The notes: a model not told the origin generated them from the letters alone. A stretch of DNA of 64,000 nt from Streptomyces odontomachi (GCF_024435355.1 NZ_JAMJWG010000028.1:56805-120804); one strand, 5' to 3'. Counted from the first letter of the stretch, positions 9,174-18,290 are shown. Made by a program: numbers and translations.

Positions 9174-11598
9174 AGACATCAACGAGCCCACAAACGATCG
9201 GAACCAGCCCGGCAGAACCGAAAACGATCTGTCGGGCTCGTCGCACGATGTGGTGCAGGCGGGAAACATCAGTGGAGGAGTCCATTTCCACGGGAAATCC
9301 GCGACCGGAGACCGCGGCATCGCCACCCCCACACCGCGACAATTACCCGCCGATATACATGGTTTCGTCAACCGCAGCAGCGAACTCGCCCAGCTGGACG
9401 CCGTTCTCGCGGACGGCGACGGCAGCCCACTGGTCATTTCGGTGTTCGTCATAGCCGGAACCGCCGGAGCCGGAAAGACCTCACTGGCCCTGCGGTGGGC
9501 GCACCAGGTGCAGAGTCGCTTTCCCGATGGACAGTTGTACGTCAATCTGCGCGGCTACGATCCCGCGGAGCCGGTCACGGCCCAAGAGACCCTCCATCGA
9601 TTTCTGAACGCACTCGGCGTACCCGCTTCAGCGATTCCCCCGGACCTGGACGCGGCCGCCGCGCTGTACCGGTCCATCCTGGCCGACCGCCGCATCCTCG
9701 TCGTGCTGGACAACGCCGCCACGGTGAGCCAGGTCCGGCCCCTGTTGCCCGCCAGCGCGGGAAGCCTGGTCATCGTCACCAGCCGGAGCCGGCTGTCCGG
9801 TCTCGCCGTCCGTGACGGGGCACGCCGGCTCACCCTTGGCACGCTGCCCCAACCGGAGGCCGTCGCTCTCCTGCGCGCCGTCACCGCCGGATACCGTCCC
9901 GAGGACGACGAAGAACAGCTCACCGAACTCGCAGAGCTCTGCGCCCGGCTTCCCCTGGCCCTGCGCATCGCTGCGGAGCGCGCCGCGGCCCACCCGTATC
10001 TCCGGCTGCACGACCTGATCGCCGACCTCCGCGACGAATCCGCACTCTGGGACGCCCTGAGCACGGGAGACGACAAGGAGGCCGAAGCCGTACGGACCGT
10101 GTTCGCATGGTCCTATCGAGCGCTGTCCGCGGATGCCGCCCGACTCTTCCGGTTGCTCGGACTGCACCCGGGCCCCCACTTCGGCCTCCACGCCACGGCC
10201 GCCCTCGCCGGTCTACCCCCGAACCGCGCACGACAGTTGCTCGACTCCCTCGTCGGTGCGCACCTCGTGGAACAGACCGCCCCGGACCGTTACGAGTTCC
10301 ACGATCTGCTGCGCGCCTACGCCACCGACCAGGCTCAGCACGAGGAACTGCCCCAGGACCGTGACGCCGCGCTGCACCGCGTACTGAGCTGGTACCTCCA
10401 CTCCGCTGACGCCGCCCAAGGCTGGATCAACCCGTCGGAGCCCCGGCTACCGCTCGGCGCACCACCCGAAGGCGTGCAGGCCACGCCCTTCGCCGACTAC
10501 GACGCGGCGGTGGACTGGGCGGAGCGCGATCACGACAACCTGCTCAGGGCGGTGCGCGCCGCGTCCGACGCAGGGCATGTCCGGCTGGCCTGCCAGCTCT
10601 GCGAGATCCTCTGGTACGCAGGGTCCCCCTCCGCCCCCGGAGCCGACTGGATTGCGATCAGCGACATCGGCCTGTCCGCGGCCGAGCGCCTGGGGGACCG
10701 GGGCGCAGAGAGTCGACTGCTCACCGCCCTGGGCATGAGCTACACCAGAATCAGCCGGCCCACCGACAGCCTCAGGTGCTACCGCAACGCGCTGAGCATC
10801 TGCCGTGAGACCGGTGACCGGCTCGAAGAGGCGCACGCGCTCAACCTCATCGGCCTCGTCCATCTCGCCACCCGACGTCTGGCCGAGGCGGCAGACCACT
10901 TCCAGCAGGCCATCGACCTCTTCCACGAGCAGGGCTCCGACCGCTGGGAAGCCGGCGCACGATCCAACCTTGCCAGTGCGTACCAGGGCGCCGGCCGCCC
11001 CGACGCCGAGGCCGCCATCCGTGCCGCGCTCACCGCGCACCGTGCCCTGGCCAACCAGCGCGGCGAGGGCAACATCCTGCGGGTGCTCGCCGAGTGGCAG
11101 GTCGAGCACGGCGAGGTCGAGCAGGCCCTGGTGTCCGCTCAGGCGGCACTCGACCTCGCCCTCGGCCTGCGCGATCAGCGACTGGAGGCCTACTGGCTCC
11201 TCACCCTGGGGGACGCCCAGCAGACCGCGGGCCATCTGGAGGATGCCCTCACCTCCTACCACCGCTCCGCCGTGCTCCACCGCCGCCTCGGCAACCGCAA
11301 CCGCGAGGCCCGGGCCTGGCACGGCACCGGCGAGACCTGCACGCGCATCGGCCGCGCCGAGGAAGCCGTCCACTTCCACCGCCGTGCCGCCACCGTCCAC
11401 CACGAACTCGGCGACCCCTGGAACGAGGCTTTGGCCCTGGTCGGCCTGGCCGCGGCCCTCGAGGACAAGGACCAGGAGGCGGCACGTCAGGCCTTGTCGC
11501 AGGCGGTCCGACTGCTCACCGAAGCAGACTTCCAGGACCCTCGGGCGGTGGGCATGCGGGAGCGGCTCCGTCGCAGTCTGGACGGCAACGGGTCCTGA
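9103..11598 (+). CDS. NLR-like STAND NTPase (NB-ARC + TPR) with N-terminal amyloid signalling motif
   Basis: 831 residues from the GTG at 9103. Residues about 41-64 carry a RHIM/BASS-type amyloid motif (DVVQAGNISGGVHFHG at the core). The NB-ARC module follows: Walker A GTAGAGKTS (119-127), Walker B RRILVVLDNAA (197-206), sensor GSLVIVTSRSRL, GLPLAL-like ARLPLALRIA, and a winged-helix end YEFHDLLRAYA (397-407). The C-terminal 300 residues are TPR repeats for ligand sensing. This is the architecture of bacterial NLR-type immune or signalling receptors, which oligomerise on ligand binding and template amyloid assembly of an effector. The only GTG start overlaps the DUF6879 gene; an ATC at 9178 behind GGTGGAG is a possible unusual start. 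A TTA codon at position 81 (9343-9345) predicts bldA dependence. No effector with a matching motif lies in this window. Confidence 0.85.
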   Translation: MKWRSCLRPSSGTLQPTRRHGWSRDINEPTNDRNQPGRTENDLSGSSHDVVQAGNISGGVHFHGKSATGDRGIATPTPRQLPADIHGFVNRSSELAQLDAVLADGDGSPLVISVFVIAGTAGAGKTSLALRWAHQVQSRFPDGQLYVNLRGYDPAEPVTAQETLHRFLNALGVPASAIPPDLDAAAALYRSILADRRILVVLDNAATVSQVRPLLPASAGSLVIVTSRSRLSGLAVRDGARRLTLGTLPQPEAVALLRAVTAGYRPEDDEEQLTELAELCARLPLALRIAAERAAAHPYLRLHDLIADLRDESALWDALSTGDDKEAEAVRTVFAWSYRALSADAARLFRLLGLHPGPHFGLHATAALAGLPPNRARQLLDSLVGAHLVEQTAPDRYEFHDLLRAYATDQAQHEELPQDRDAALHRVLSWYLHSADAAQGWINPSEPRLPLGAPPEGVQATPFADYDAAVDWAERDHDNLLRAVRAASDAGHVRLACQLCEILWYAGSPSAPGADWIAISDIGLSAAERLGDRGAESRLLTALGMSYTRISRPTDSLRCYRNALSICRETGDRLEEAHALNLIGLVHLATRRLAEAADHFQQAIDLFHEQGSDRWEAGARSNLASAYQGAGRPDAEAAIRAALTAHRALANQRGEGNILRVLAEWQVEHGEVEQALVSAQAALDLALGLRDQRLEAYWLLTLGDAQQTAGHLEDALTSYHRSAVLHRRLGNRNREARAWHGTGETCTRIGRAEEAVHFHRRAATVHHELGDPWNEALALVGLAAALEDKDQEAARQALSQAVRLLTEADFQDPRAVGMRERLRRSLDGNGS

Positions 11599-11651
11599 CT
11601 ACGCCGCCGTGAGCTGCACCTGGCCACCCACTTCCGTGATTTCCTGGGCAA

Positions 11652-11676
11652 GCTGACGGCCTCCCAGGCCGTCAGC
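11652..11676. terminator. Bidirectional terminator
   Basis: A perfect 11-bp stem, GCTGACGGCCT with AGGCCGTCAGC, around a CCC loop lies between the convergent STAND and nuclease genes. Confidence 0.8.
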
Positions 11677-11685
11677 GTTGCCGCA

Positions 11686-13122
11686 CTAGTAGGTCACCGT
11701 GGCACTGATCAGCCGATGGTCCGACGCGCTGGAGTCGGTGACGGTGCACGCGTAGGAAGCCGCCTTGGAGCCGAAGACGTAGTCGATCTTCAGGGTGCCG
11801 TGGGTCGGGTCCCCGGACCTGGGGGAGTCGGCCGCGGGCTGGTCGCACTCGTGGTAGCTCGCGTAGAGGGCGGTGAGGGTGGAGCGCACGTCGGGATTCT
11901 CGATCGTGCTGGAGTCCGGCGGGATGACGTTCAGGTCACCGCCGAAGAGCGGCTCGAACCCGGCCTGTTGAACGCCCTGGATGTCCGCCTGCAAGCTGTC
12001 GGCCTGCTTCTTGCGCCAGGTGCCGTCCGGGTCGTCCCAGTTCGCTCCGCCGGAGCTGAAGTGGGTGCCGCAGTAGGCGATGCCCTTGGACGGCACGGTG
12101 GCGCACAGCGCCGGTCGCTGCTGCTTGCCGGTGGGCGAGGGCAGCAGGTAGGCGCGGTACCAGGTGTTCTCGTCCGGAACGGCCACCGCGATTCCGAAGG
12201 CCCCGCGGTCGACGCCGGCGGTGTCGTTCTGGCAGTTCTTCTGCGCCATGAGACCGCTCGCCCCGCTGACCTCCAGGTAGACGGGCGCGAACCGCACGTC
12301 CCAGCCGAGGCCCGTGTCCTGCTCCAACCGCAGTTCGAGCGGCTTGGCCGCCTTTTCGCAGAATTCCTGGAGGAACACCGCCTCCGGGCCGTTCTTCTCG
12401 ATCTGCGGTGCGATGGTGTCGGTGATCCTGGACGAGGTCGCCTGGTCGAGTGAGCAGCTCCCGTTGTGGTCCGCGCAGACGTTCCAGGAGGTCACGTGGT
12501 GGGTGCCGCCGGCCGCACCGCTGGGTGCCGGCGGTGCGGTGGTGGAGCCGGTGCCGCCGGCCTTCTCCAGGGTGATTCGCTCCCAGGACCCGACCGTGTC
12601 GGAGCGGGCCCGCAGCAGCCCCTCGTCGTCCCCCGTGAAATTGAACTCGGCGGTGACGTACTTCCCGTTCGCGGCCGACTTGAGGGCATAGCTGCCGTCG
12701 CTGCCGGGGACGACCTCGAAGCGTTCCCACGAGCCGGTGGTGGTGCCCCGGGCCCGCAGCATGCCGGCGTGGTCACCGCTGTCGTTGATCTCTGACGACA
12801 CGTACAGCCCGTTGGCCTGGGACCTGATCGTGACCGTGTCACCGCCGGTGTCCGTGTGCAGCGTGAACTCTTCCGTGCCGCCCGGCGAGGTCGTCCGGGC
12901 CCGCAGCTTGCCCGCGTCGTTCCCGGACGCGTCGATCTCGGCTGAGACGTACAGCCCGTTGACCTTGAGCCGCCATTTCTGCCCGGTGGCGGAGAGCGGG
13001 GCACCGGCCGCCTGCGCGGGAGCGGACGACGACACGGCGACGACACCGGCGGCGAGCACCGCCAGGACGGTGACCAGGACGAGACGTAACCGGCGCATCC
13101 CGAACGGGGTTCTTGAGAGCAC
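11686..13122 (-). CDS. Secreted fascin-like beta-trefoil / endonuclease-exonuclease-phosphatase protein
   Basis: 478 residues. A signal peptide (MRRLRLVLVTVLAVLAAGVVAV, cleaved near AQAAGA) is followed at about 45-185 by three internally similar beta-trefoil strands (NGLYVSAEIDASGNDAGKLRAR, NGLYVSSEINDSGDHAGMLRAR, NGKYVTAEFNFTGDDEGLLRAR are shortened from these). From about 205 comes an EEP-fold domain with TSWNVC, VFLQEFC, GGDLNVIP and the terminal SSASDHRLISATV; Glu, Asp, Asn and His of the family's metal site are present. Likely an extracellular nuclease or phosphodiesterase tethered to glycan by the trefoil. The GTG at 13122 has GGAAGGGA upstream. A TTA codon at position 12 (13087-13089) predicts bldA control of translation. 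Confidence 0.8.
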   Translation of the reverse strand: MLSRTPFGMRRLRLVLVTVLAVLAAGVVAVSSSAPAQAAGAPLSATGQKWRLKVNGLYVSAEIDASGNDAGKLRARTTSPGGTEEFTLHTDTGGDTVTIRSQANGLYVSSEINDSGDHAGMLRARGTTTGSWERFEVVPGSDGSYALKSAANGKYVTAEFNFTGDDEGLLRARSDTVGSWERITLEKAGGTGSTTAPPAPSGAAGGTHHVTSWNVCADHNGSCSLDQATSSRITDTIAPQIEKNGPEAVFLQEFCEKAAKPLELRLEQDTGLGWDVRFAPVYLEVSGASGLMAQKNCQNDTAGVDRGAFGIAVAVPDENTWYRAYLLPSPTGKQQRPALCATVPSKGIAYCGTHFSSGGANWDDPDGTWRKKQADSLQADIQGVQQAGFEPLFGGDLNVIPPDSSTIENPDVRSTLTALYASYHECDQPAADSPRSGDPTHGTLKIDYVFGSKAASYACTVTDSSASDHRLISATVTY

Positions 13123-13294
13123 GTGGATCCCTTCCGTGTTGATGCGAGCTTGATGCGAGCGCTGTTGAGACGCGAGCACCGTCGATTCGAGCAGGTGGAG
13201 AGTGGCGGGGGAGCCGGAGGCTGCGGAGGCGCGGGGGCGCAGACGGTCGGACCTCTCGAACGCCCTCCCCCCACGGGCGCTTCCGCGCGCCGTT

Positions 13295-16200
13295 TCAGCC
13301 CAGCAGTTCCACCTCCGCCAGCGTCCCTTCGCCGCCCCCGCCGATCACCAACCGGTAGTGCGGGTACGAGCCCGGCTTCGGCACCGAGAACACGCGGGTC
13401 TGCCGGTCCCACGGGAAGGACTCGCCGTCGCGTCGGTCGACGTCGGTCCAGGTGCTGCCGTCCTGGGACCCCTGGAGGACCCACGACGTCGGCGCCTTCG
13501 TGTGGTCGGCGGACGTCAGCGTGTACTGGACGGCGCGGGTGGCCGACGGGACCGGCAGGTCCACGGAGGTCACGGGCGCCGAGGTGTCCGACGTGTCGTC
13601 GAAGAGGGGACCGTCCCCCTCGATGGCGTCGGCGCGCGGCGTCGGCACCGTGTCGTCCTGGGCGATGGAGGTGGGCGCCGCGTCCGCTCCGGAGCCCCAG
13701 GCTGACGGCTTCGGGCCCATCGTGAAGTCCAGGGTGCCGCCCTTCGCCAGCAGCGCATGCGGCAGAGCGGTCGACGACCAGGGCCTGCCGTTCACCTTCA
13801 GGCCCTGCACGTACACGTTGTGCGCGCTGTTCCCGTGGGCGTTGACGACCAGGTCATGGCCGCCGTCCAGGTGCACCGTCGCCTTGGTGAACAGGGGGGA
13901 GCCGACGGCGTACTCGCCGCCCCCCATCACCAGCGGGTAGAAGCCGAGCGCGGAGAAGACGTACCAGCCGGACTGCTCACCGTTGTCCTCGTCGCCGTGG
14001 TAGCCCTGACCGATCTCGCTGCCGGTGTAGAGCCGGGAGAGCACCTCACGGATCTTCTCCTGCGCCTTCCACGGCTGGCCGGCCGCGTCGTACATGTACG
14101 TCACATGGTGCGCCACCTGGTTGGAGTGCCCGTACTGGCCCATCCGGACGTCACGGGCCTCGCGCATCTCGTGGATGACGCCGCCGTACGAGCCGGGGAA
14201 GGCGGCCGTCTCCGGGGTGGCGAAGTACGTGTCCAGCTTCTTGGCCAACGCGGGCCGGCCGCCGTAGAGGCTGGCCAGGCCGCGGGAGTCCTGCGGGGCC
14301 GTGAACGCGTAGCCCCAGCCGTCCGTCTCGGTGTAGTCGTAGCCCCACACGCGCGGGTCGTACTGCGCCGAGGGCACCCGCCAGTCGCCGTTGGCATCGC
14401 GCCCCTGGAAGAAGCCGGCGTCGCGGTCGAAGAGGTGCACGTAGTTCTGGGCGCGGTTCAGGAAGTACGCCGACTCCTCGCGGTACCGGGACTTGCCGGT
14501 CTTCTGATAGAGCGCCTGGCCCATCCGCGCGATGCCGTAGTCGTTGACGTAGCCCTCCATGGCCCAGGACAGGCCCTCGCCGGTGTCGGTGCTGGTGTAG
14601 CCGAGGAACGGTGAGGTCGTCATGCCCTTGCGGCCCACGCCCGACGACGGCGGGACGACGGTCGCGTTCTTCACCGCGGCCTCGTAGGCGGCCTCCGCGT
14701 CGAAGTGCACGCCCTTGACGTAGGCGTCGGCGAACGCGACGTCGGAGGAGGTGCCGGTCATCAGGTCCGCGTAGCCCGGGGACGACCAGCGAGACGTCCA
14801 GCCACCGTCCTTGTACTGCTGGACGAAGCCGTCGACCAGCTCACCCGCCCGCTGCGGGGTGAGGAGCGAGTAGGCCGGCCAGGTGGTGCGGTACGTGTCC
14901 CAGAAGCCGTTGTTGACGTACGGGCGCCCCTCGACGATCTTCGCGCCGGTGCGGGTGGGGGTGTTCGCGCCGGCCGGCGGCGAGAAGGGGCTGGCGTACT
15001 CGTCCTTGCCGTCGACCCGTTCGAAGGCGGAGTTCGGGTACAGGTACAGCCGGTAGAGGTCGGAGTAGAGCGTGGTCAGCTGGTCCTGGCCGGCACCCTC
15101 GACCTCGATACGGCCCATCAGGTCGTCCCACTGCCGCTGCGCGGCGCGCTCGACCCGGTCGAAGGGCGTGCCGGTCGGGATCTCCCGGTGCAGATTGGCC
15201 CTGGCCTGGTCCGTGCCGATGAGCGAGGTGGCGAGCCGCAGCGTGACCGTGTGGTCGGCGCCGGGCCGCAGCCGCAGATAGCCGGTGTTGTCACCGCCCT
15301 CGTCACCCGGCAGGGCCCCGCCGTCCGTGACGGGCGCGTCGAACTCTCCGTAGACGAACAGCCGGGTCGCGCCCGTCGACAGCCCGGACTTGACGTCCGA
15401 GTAGCCCGAGACGATGCCGTGGGCGCGGTCCAGCGTGAGTCCGCCCTGGTCGGTGACGTTGTCGAAGATCACGCTCGCCTCGTCGCCGGGATAGGTGAAC
15501 CGCAGCATCGCCGCATGATCGGTCGGCGTCAGCTCAGCCCGCAGACCGTTCACGAAGGTCACCCCGTAGTAGTACGGGCGGGCCGTCTCGTCCTCGTGCC
15601 GGAAGGCGAGCGCGCGGCCCGTCCGGGACGCGTCCGGGGTGCCCTTCGCCACCGAGGGCATCACCTGGAAGGTCTGCCGGTCACCCATCCACGGGCTCGG
15701 CTCATGGCTGGCGCTGAACGCCTGGACGGTGGGCAGGTTGTCCGCGTTGTTGCCGCGCGCGTACTCGTACAGCCAGCTCAGTGACGAAGCGTCGGTCACC
15801 GGCGTCCAGAAGTTGAAGCCGTTCGGCACGGCGGTGGCCGGGAAGTTGTTGCCGCGTGAGAAGTCACCGCTGGAGTTGGTGCCGCGGGTGGTGACCGCGT
15901 AGTCCGACAGGTGCGCCTTCGGCGGCTCGGGGCGGTGCGGCTGGAGCGTGATGTCGTCGACCCAGCCGTGGAACGCCGCGGGGCCCCGGGGCGAGTCGTA
16001 GGCGACGAGGATCCGGTCGACCGTCTTCCCGGCGGCGACGGCTCCGATGTCGGCGGCAACGGCGTTCCACTCGTTGACGTACAACGACTTGGCCGTGCCC
16101 TGCCCACGCGGACTCAGGCGGAAGCCGTGCTGGTCGACGGCGCCCGACTCGCTCAGGTAGGTGCCGTCCGTGAAGGCCAGGTCCACCGACGCCCAAGTGG

Positions 16201-16684
16201 CGTCGTAGTCCCGCACATCCTCCGCCATCGCCGGAAACAGCTCGTACGACAGCCGGGTGTCCTTCCGCACGGCCACGTCGACGTCGAAAACCTTGGTGGT
16301 GGCGTACGCCCGGCCGGCCGAGCGGTGCGTGCCGCCGTAGTACAGGGCGTGTCCGCCCCTGAAGCCGGCGTTCGTCTTGGCGGTGGGGGAGGAGGTCGGA
16401 CCGGTGTCCAGGGCGGACTGCGCACCGTCGACGCCCGACGCCTTGGGCGTGCCGTCAGGCAGCGTCTCCAGCGTATCGGTCCAGTCCGGCGCCGGATCAC
16501 CGTCCTCGAACGACGAACGGAACTCGCCGGCACCGCCCGGACCGTCCACCGCCCGGCCCGCCCCGGCGAGCGCGGCCTGCGGCGTCCACGCGACGAGCAG
16601 CCCCGCCGCCACACACCCGGCGACCACAGCCATGGCCCTGCTGCCGACTCTGCGCCGAACGCGCCACAACGGTGTGCGTGACAT
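13295..16684 (-). CDS. Secreted GH92 alpha-1,2-mannosidase
   Basis: 1129 residues with a signal peptide (SRAMAVVAGCVAAGLLVAW...ALAG). Residues about 45-270 form an N-terminal jelly-roll domain. The GH92 region from about 280 shows GNNFPATAVPNGFNFWTP, NNGFWDTYRTTWPAY, YGHSNQVAHHVTYMYDAAGQ and near residue 895 GYHGDEDNGEQSGWYVFSAL, which holds the acidic residues and the calcium-dependent inverting site of the family. The last 80 residues resemble an F5/8-type carbohydrate-binding domain. It would trim mannose from fungal or glycoprotein N-glycans outside the cell. The ATG at 16684 follows AAGGAGGGG. A 172-bp gap separates it from the secreted nuclease downstream on the same strand, so shared transcription is possible but unproven. 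The 299 bp upstream hold nothing else I recognise. Confidence 0.93.
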   Translation of the reverse strand: MSRTPLWRVRRRVGSRAMAVVAGCVAAGLLVAWTPQAALAGAGRAVDGPGGAGEFRSSFEDGDPAPDWTDTLETLPDGTPKASGVDGAQSALDTGPTSSPTAKTNAGFRGGHALYYGGTHRSAGRAYATTKVFDVDVAVRKDTRLSYELFPAMAEDVRDYDATWASVDLAFTDGTYLSESGAVDQHGFRLSPRGQGTAKSLYVNEWNAVAADIGAVAAGKTVDRILVAYDSPRGPAAFHGWVDDITLQPHRPEPPKAHLSDYAVTTRGTNSSGDFSRGNNFPATAVPNGFNFWTPVTDASSLSWLYEYARGNNADNLPTVQAFSASHEPSPWMGDRQTFQVMPSVAKGTPDASRTGRALAFRHEDETARPYYYGVTFVNGLRAELTPTDHAAMLRFTYPGDEASVIFDNVTDQGGLTLDRAHGIVSGYSDVKSGLSTGATRLFVYGEFDAPVTDGGALPGDEGGDNTGYLRLRPGADHTVTLRLATSLIGTDQARANLHREIPTGTPFDRVERAAQRQWDDLMGRIEVEGAGQDQLTTLYSDLYRLYLYPNSAFERVDGKDEYASPFSPPAGANTPTRTGAKIVEGRPYVNNGFWDTYRTTWPAYSLLTPQRAGELVDGFVQQYKDGGWTSRWSSPGYADLMTGTSSDVAFADAYVKGVHFDAEAAYEAAVKNATVVPPSSGVGRKGMTTSPFLGYTSTDTGEGLSWAMEGYVNDYGIARMGQALYQKTGKSRYREESAYFLNRAQNYVHLFDRDAGFFQGRDANGDWRVPSAQYDPRVWGYDYTETDGWGYAFTAPQDSRGLASLYGGRPALAKKLDTYFATPETAAFPGSYGGVIHEMREARDVRMGQYGHSNQVAHHVTYMYDAAGQPWKAQEKIREVLSRLYTGSEIGQGYHGDEDNGEQSGWYVFSALGFYPLVMGGGEYAVGSPLFTKATVHLDGGHDLVVNAHGNSAHNVYVQGLKVNGRPWSSTALPHALLAKGGTLDFTMGPKPSAWGSGADAAPTSIAQDDTVPTPRADAIEGDGPLFDDTSDTSAPVTSVDLPVPSATRAVQYTLTSADHTKAPTSWVLQGSQDGSTWTDVDRRDGESFPWDRQTRVFSVPKPGSYPHYRLVIGGGGEGTLAEVELLG

Positions 16685-16983
16685 ACGGAACCCCTCCTTG
16701 CGATCCGACCTCGCGGTTCGGGTCCCGGGCCGGACACCGTTTCATCACATCGCTGGACAAGCAGGTTCAGTAGTGCGGCAAGTGAACGGCGATGTCAAGG
16801 CGTCAGCGGAGATGTCCGGTAGGGCGGGGGCGAGTCAGGTCCGGACGGGGGTATGTGACGGACGGGAAACGGAGCGAGCGAGGGGAGCACTCTGAAAAAG
16901 GCGGGGAAGGGGGCAGGGAAAGGGGCGGGGACGACAAAGGGGGCCGAGGGCAGAGCCCCCGGCCCGAGTGGAAACGGCCGACG

Positions 16984-17700
16984 TCAGGCCGTGACCACAC
17001 CCCCCGCCAGCGCAGCGCTCGGCGCCCCCGTACGCACCCGCGTCAGGGTGATGCCGGTCACGACCAGCCCGCGCCGGGCCAGCCACCGGCCCGTGAACGA
17101 GTGCACGGGCCGGCCGTCCACCGTCGGACAGGGCACCAGGAGCCGTGCCGTGAACGTGCCGGTCAGCGGATCGATCCGGATCTCCGCCTCGTCGAAGTCG
17201 AGCTCCCGCCGGGTCAGCGGAAACCAGGTCTTGTAGACGCTCTCCTTGGCGCTGAACAGCAGCCGGTCCCAGCACACGCCGGGGTGGCAGTCGGTCAGCT
17301 CGCGCAGCCAGATGGCTTCCTTGCGCAACGCGATCGCGTCCAGCACCCCTGCGGGAAGCGGCTGGTCGGGCTCGGCGTCGATGCCGACCGAGGCGACGTC
17401 CGCGCTACGGGCCACCGCTGCACCGCGGAAGCCCTTGCAGTGGGTCATGCTGCCGACGATGCCGTCCGGCCAGACGGGGGCGCCCCGGCGGGCCCACACC
17501 AGCGGCGCGGGCGGCAGTCCCATGCGGCCCAGGGCGCGCCGTGCGCAGGCCCGTACGGTGGCGAACTCCTGCCGGCGCTCCGGCACGGCACGCGCCACCA
17601 GAGCGGCCTCCTCGGGGAACAACCCGAGTTCGGGACCGGACGGAAGGTCAGAAAAAGCTTCTTCGGCGACAACCCGGTCAGGCACTATCTCCTCTATCAC
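16984..17700 (-). CDS. Sfp-type 4'-phosphopantetheinyl transferase
   Basis: About 238 residues from the GTG at 17700. Motifs of the Sfp/EntD family are all present: SMTHCKGF, VGIDAEP (Mg-binding Asp/Glu) and WDRLLFSAKESVYKTW. It converts apo carrier proteins (ACP, PCP) to the holo form with CoA. Start choice: relatives begin with a MIEE-like segment, which matches VIEEIVPDRVVAEEAF here; the open frame continues upstream to ATGs at 17805 and 17850, but the extra 50 residues are low-complexity and lack a clear ribosome-binding site. It stands beside regulators of secondary metabolism and could serve the type I PKS at the right end or carrier proteins elsewhere. Confidence 0.88.
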   Translation of the reverse strand: MIEEIVPDRVVAEEAFSDLPSGPELGLFPEEAALVARAVPERRQEFATVRACARRALGRMGLPPAPLVWARRGAPVWPDGIVGSMTHCKGFRGAAVARSADVASVGIDAEPDQPLPAGVLDAIALRKEAIWLRELTDCHPGVCWDRLLFSAKESVYKTWFPLTRRELDFDEAEIRIDPLTGTFTARLLVPCPTVDGRPVHSFTGRWLARRGLVVTGITLTRVRTGAPSAALAGGVVTA

Positions 17701-17850
17701 CTGGCCATCACCTGGTTCCTCGTCATTCTCCCCACGGACCGCACTCCCCCGATCCTTGAACAGCCCGGGAGCTTCCCGGCCCAGTGCCGGAACGGCCTGA
17801 GACATGCCCCCGTTGCCGCGCGTCTTCGATTCGGCAAGTTTCTCGCGCAT

Positions 17851-18290
17851 CGGCAGGTGTTCTTACGCATTCGGTTCGCACGCTCACCGCCCGTATCGGG
17901 CTCACGCCTTACGGACGGGCGCCGCTCTGCATGTCACGCGGCCGTTTCCGCGGGCCACGGGAACACCTGCTTCAACTGTCCATCATGGTGTGCCGGCCGG
18001 GTGTGGGGTACCCCTGTTTCTCGTCCCCCTACCCCTATAAAACCCTTATGTTTGCAGGCCAGGGCGGTGTAGGAGTGACCTGCGTCACTTCGGGGGCGGG
18101 GCTGTGGGGGGTGGCGGTGCCGTACCGCCCAGGAGAATCACGAGGCGTATTCCCCTACGGGTTAGGGGGACGATTTCGACGCCGAGTTAGGGGGAGCTAG
18201 GGGTTACCCCCGTCGACACAGAACCGTAACCTGACTGGCCGTAGAAGTGGGACGGCCAGCTGAGGCGAGACGGGAAAGGAGAGCCCGACA
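17851..18290. promoter_or_regulatory. Divergent intergenic region with CCCCTA/TAGGGG boxes
   Basis: About 440 bp between the PPTase gene and the gene at 18291. It includes an AT-rich CCTATAAAACCCTTATG stretch near 18035-18052, an inverted repeat CCCCTA-N5-TAGGGG at 18152-18168, a second GTTAGGGGGA at 18186-18195 and GGGGTTACCCC at 18200-18210. The clustered CTAGGGG-like elements resemble sites bound by LuxR/LAL activators, and a LAL gene lies downstream. The binding protein is inferred. Confidence 0.45.

Noticed and set aside
11599..11685. Protein-like remnant (LGGRQLAQEITEVGGQVQLTAA) on the - strand after the nuclease stop
   Set aside because: It lies between two stops, is only 28 codons long, overlaps the terminator stem and has no start; it is read-through of the same frame.
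17701..17850. 50-residue extension of the PPTase
   Set aside because: The family N-terminus aligns at VIEEIVPDRV (GTG at 17700); the upstream residues are low-complexity with no ribosome-binding site. It remains a possible alternative start.
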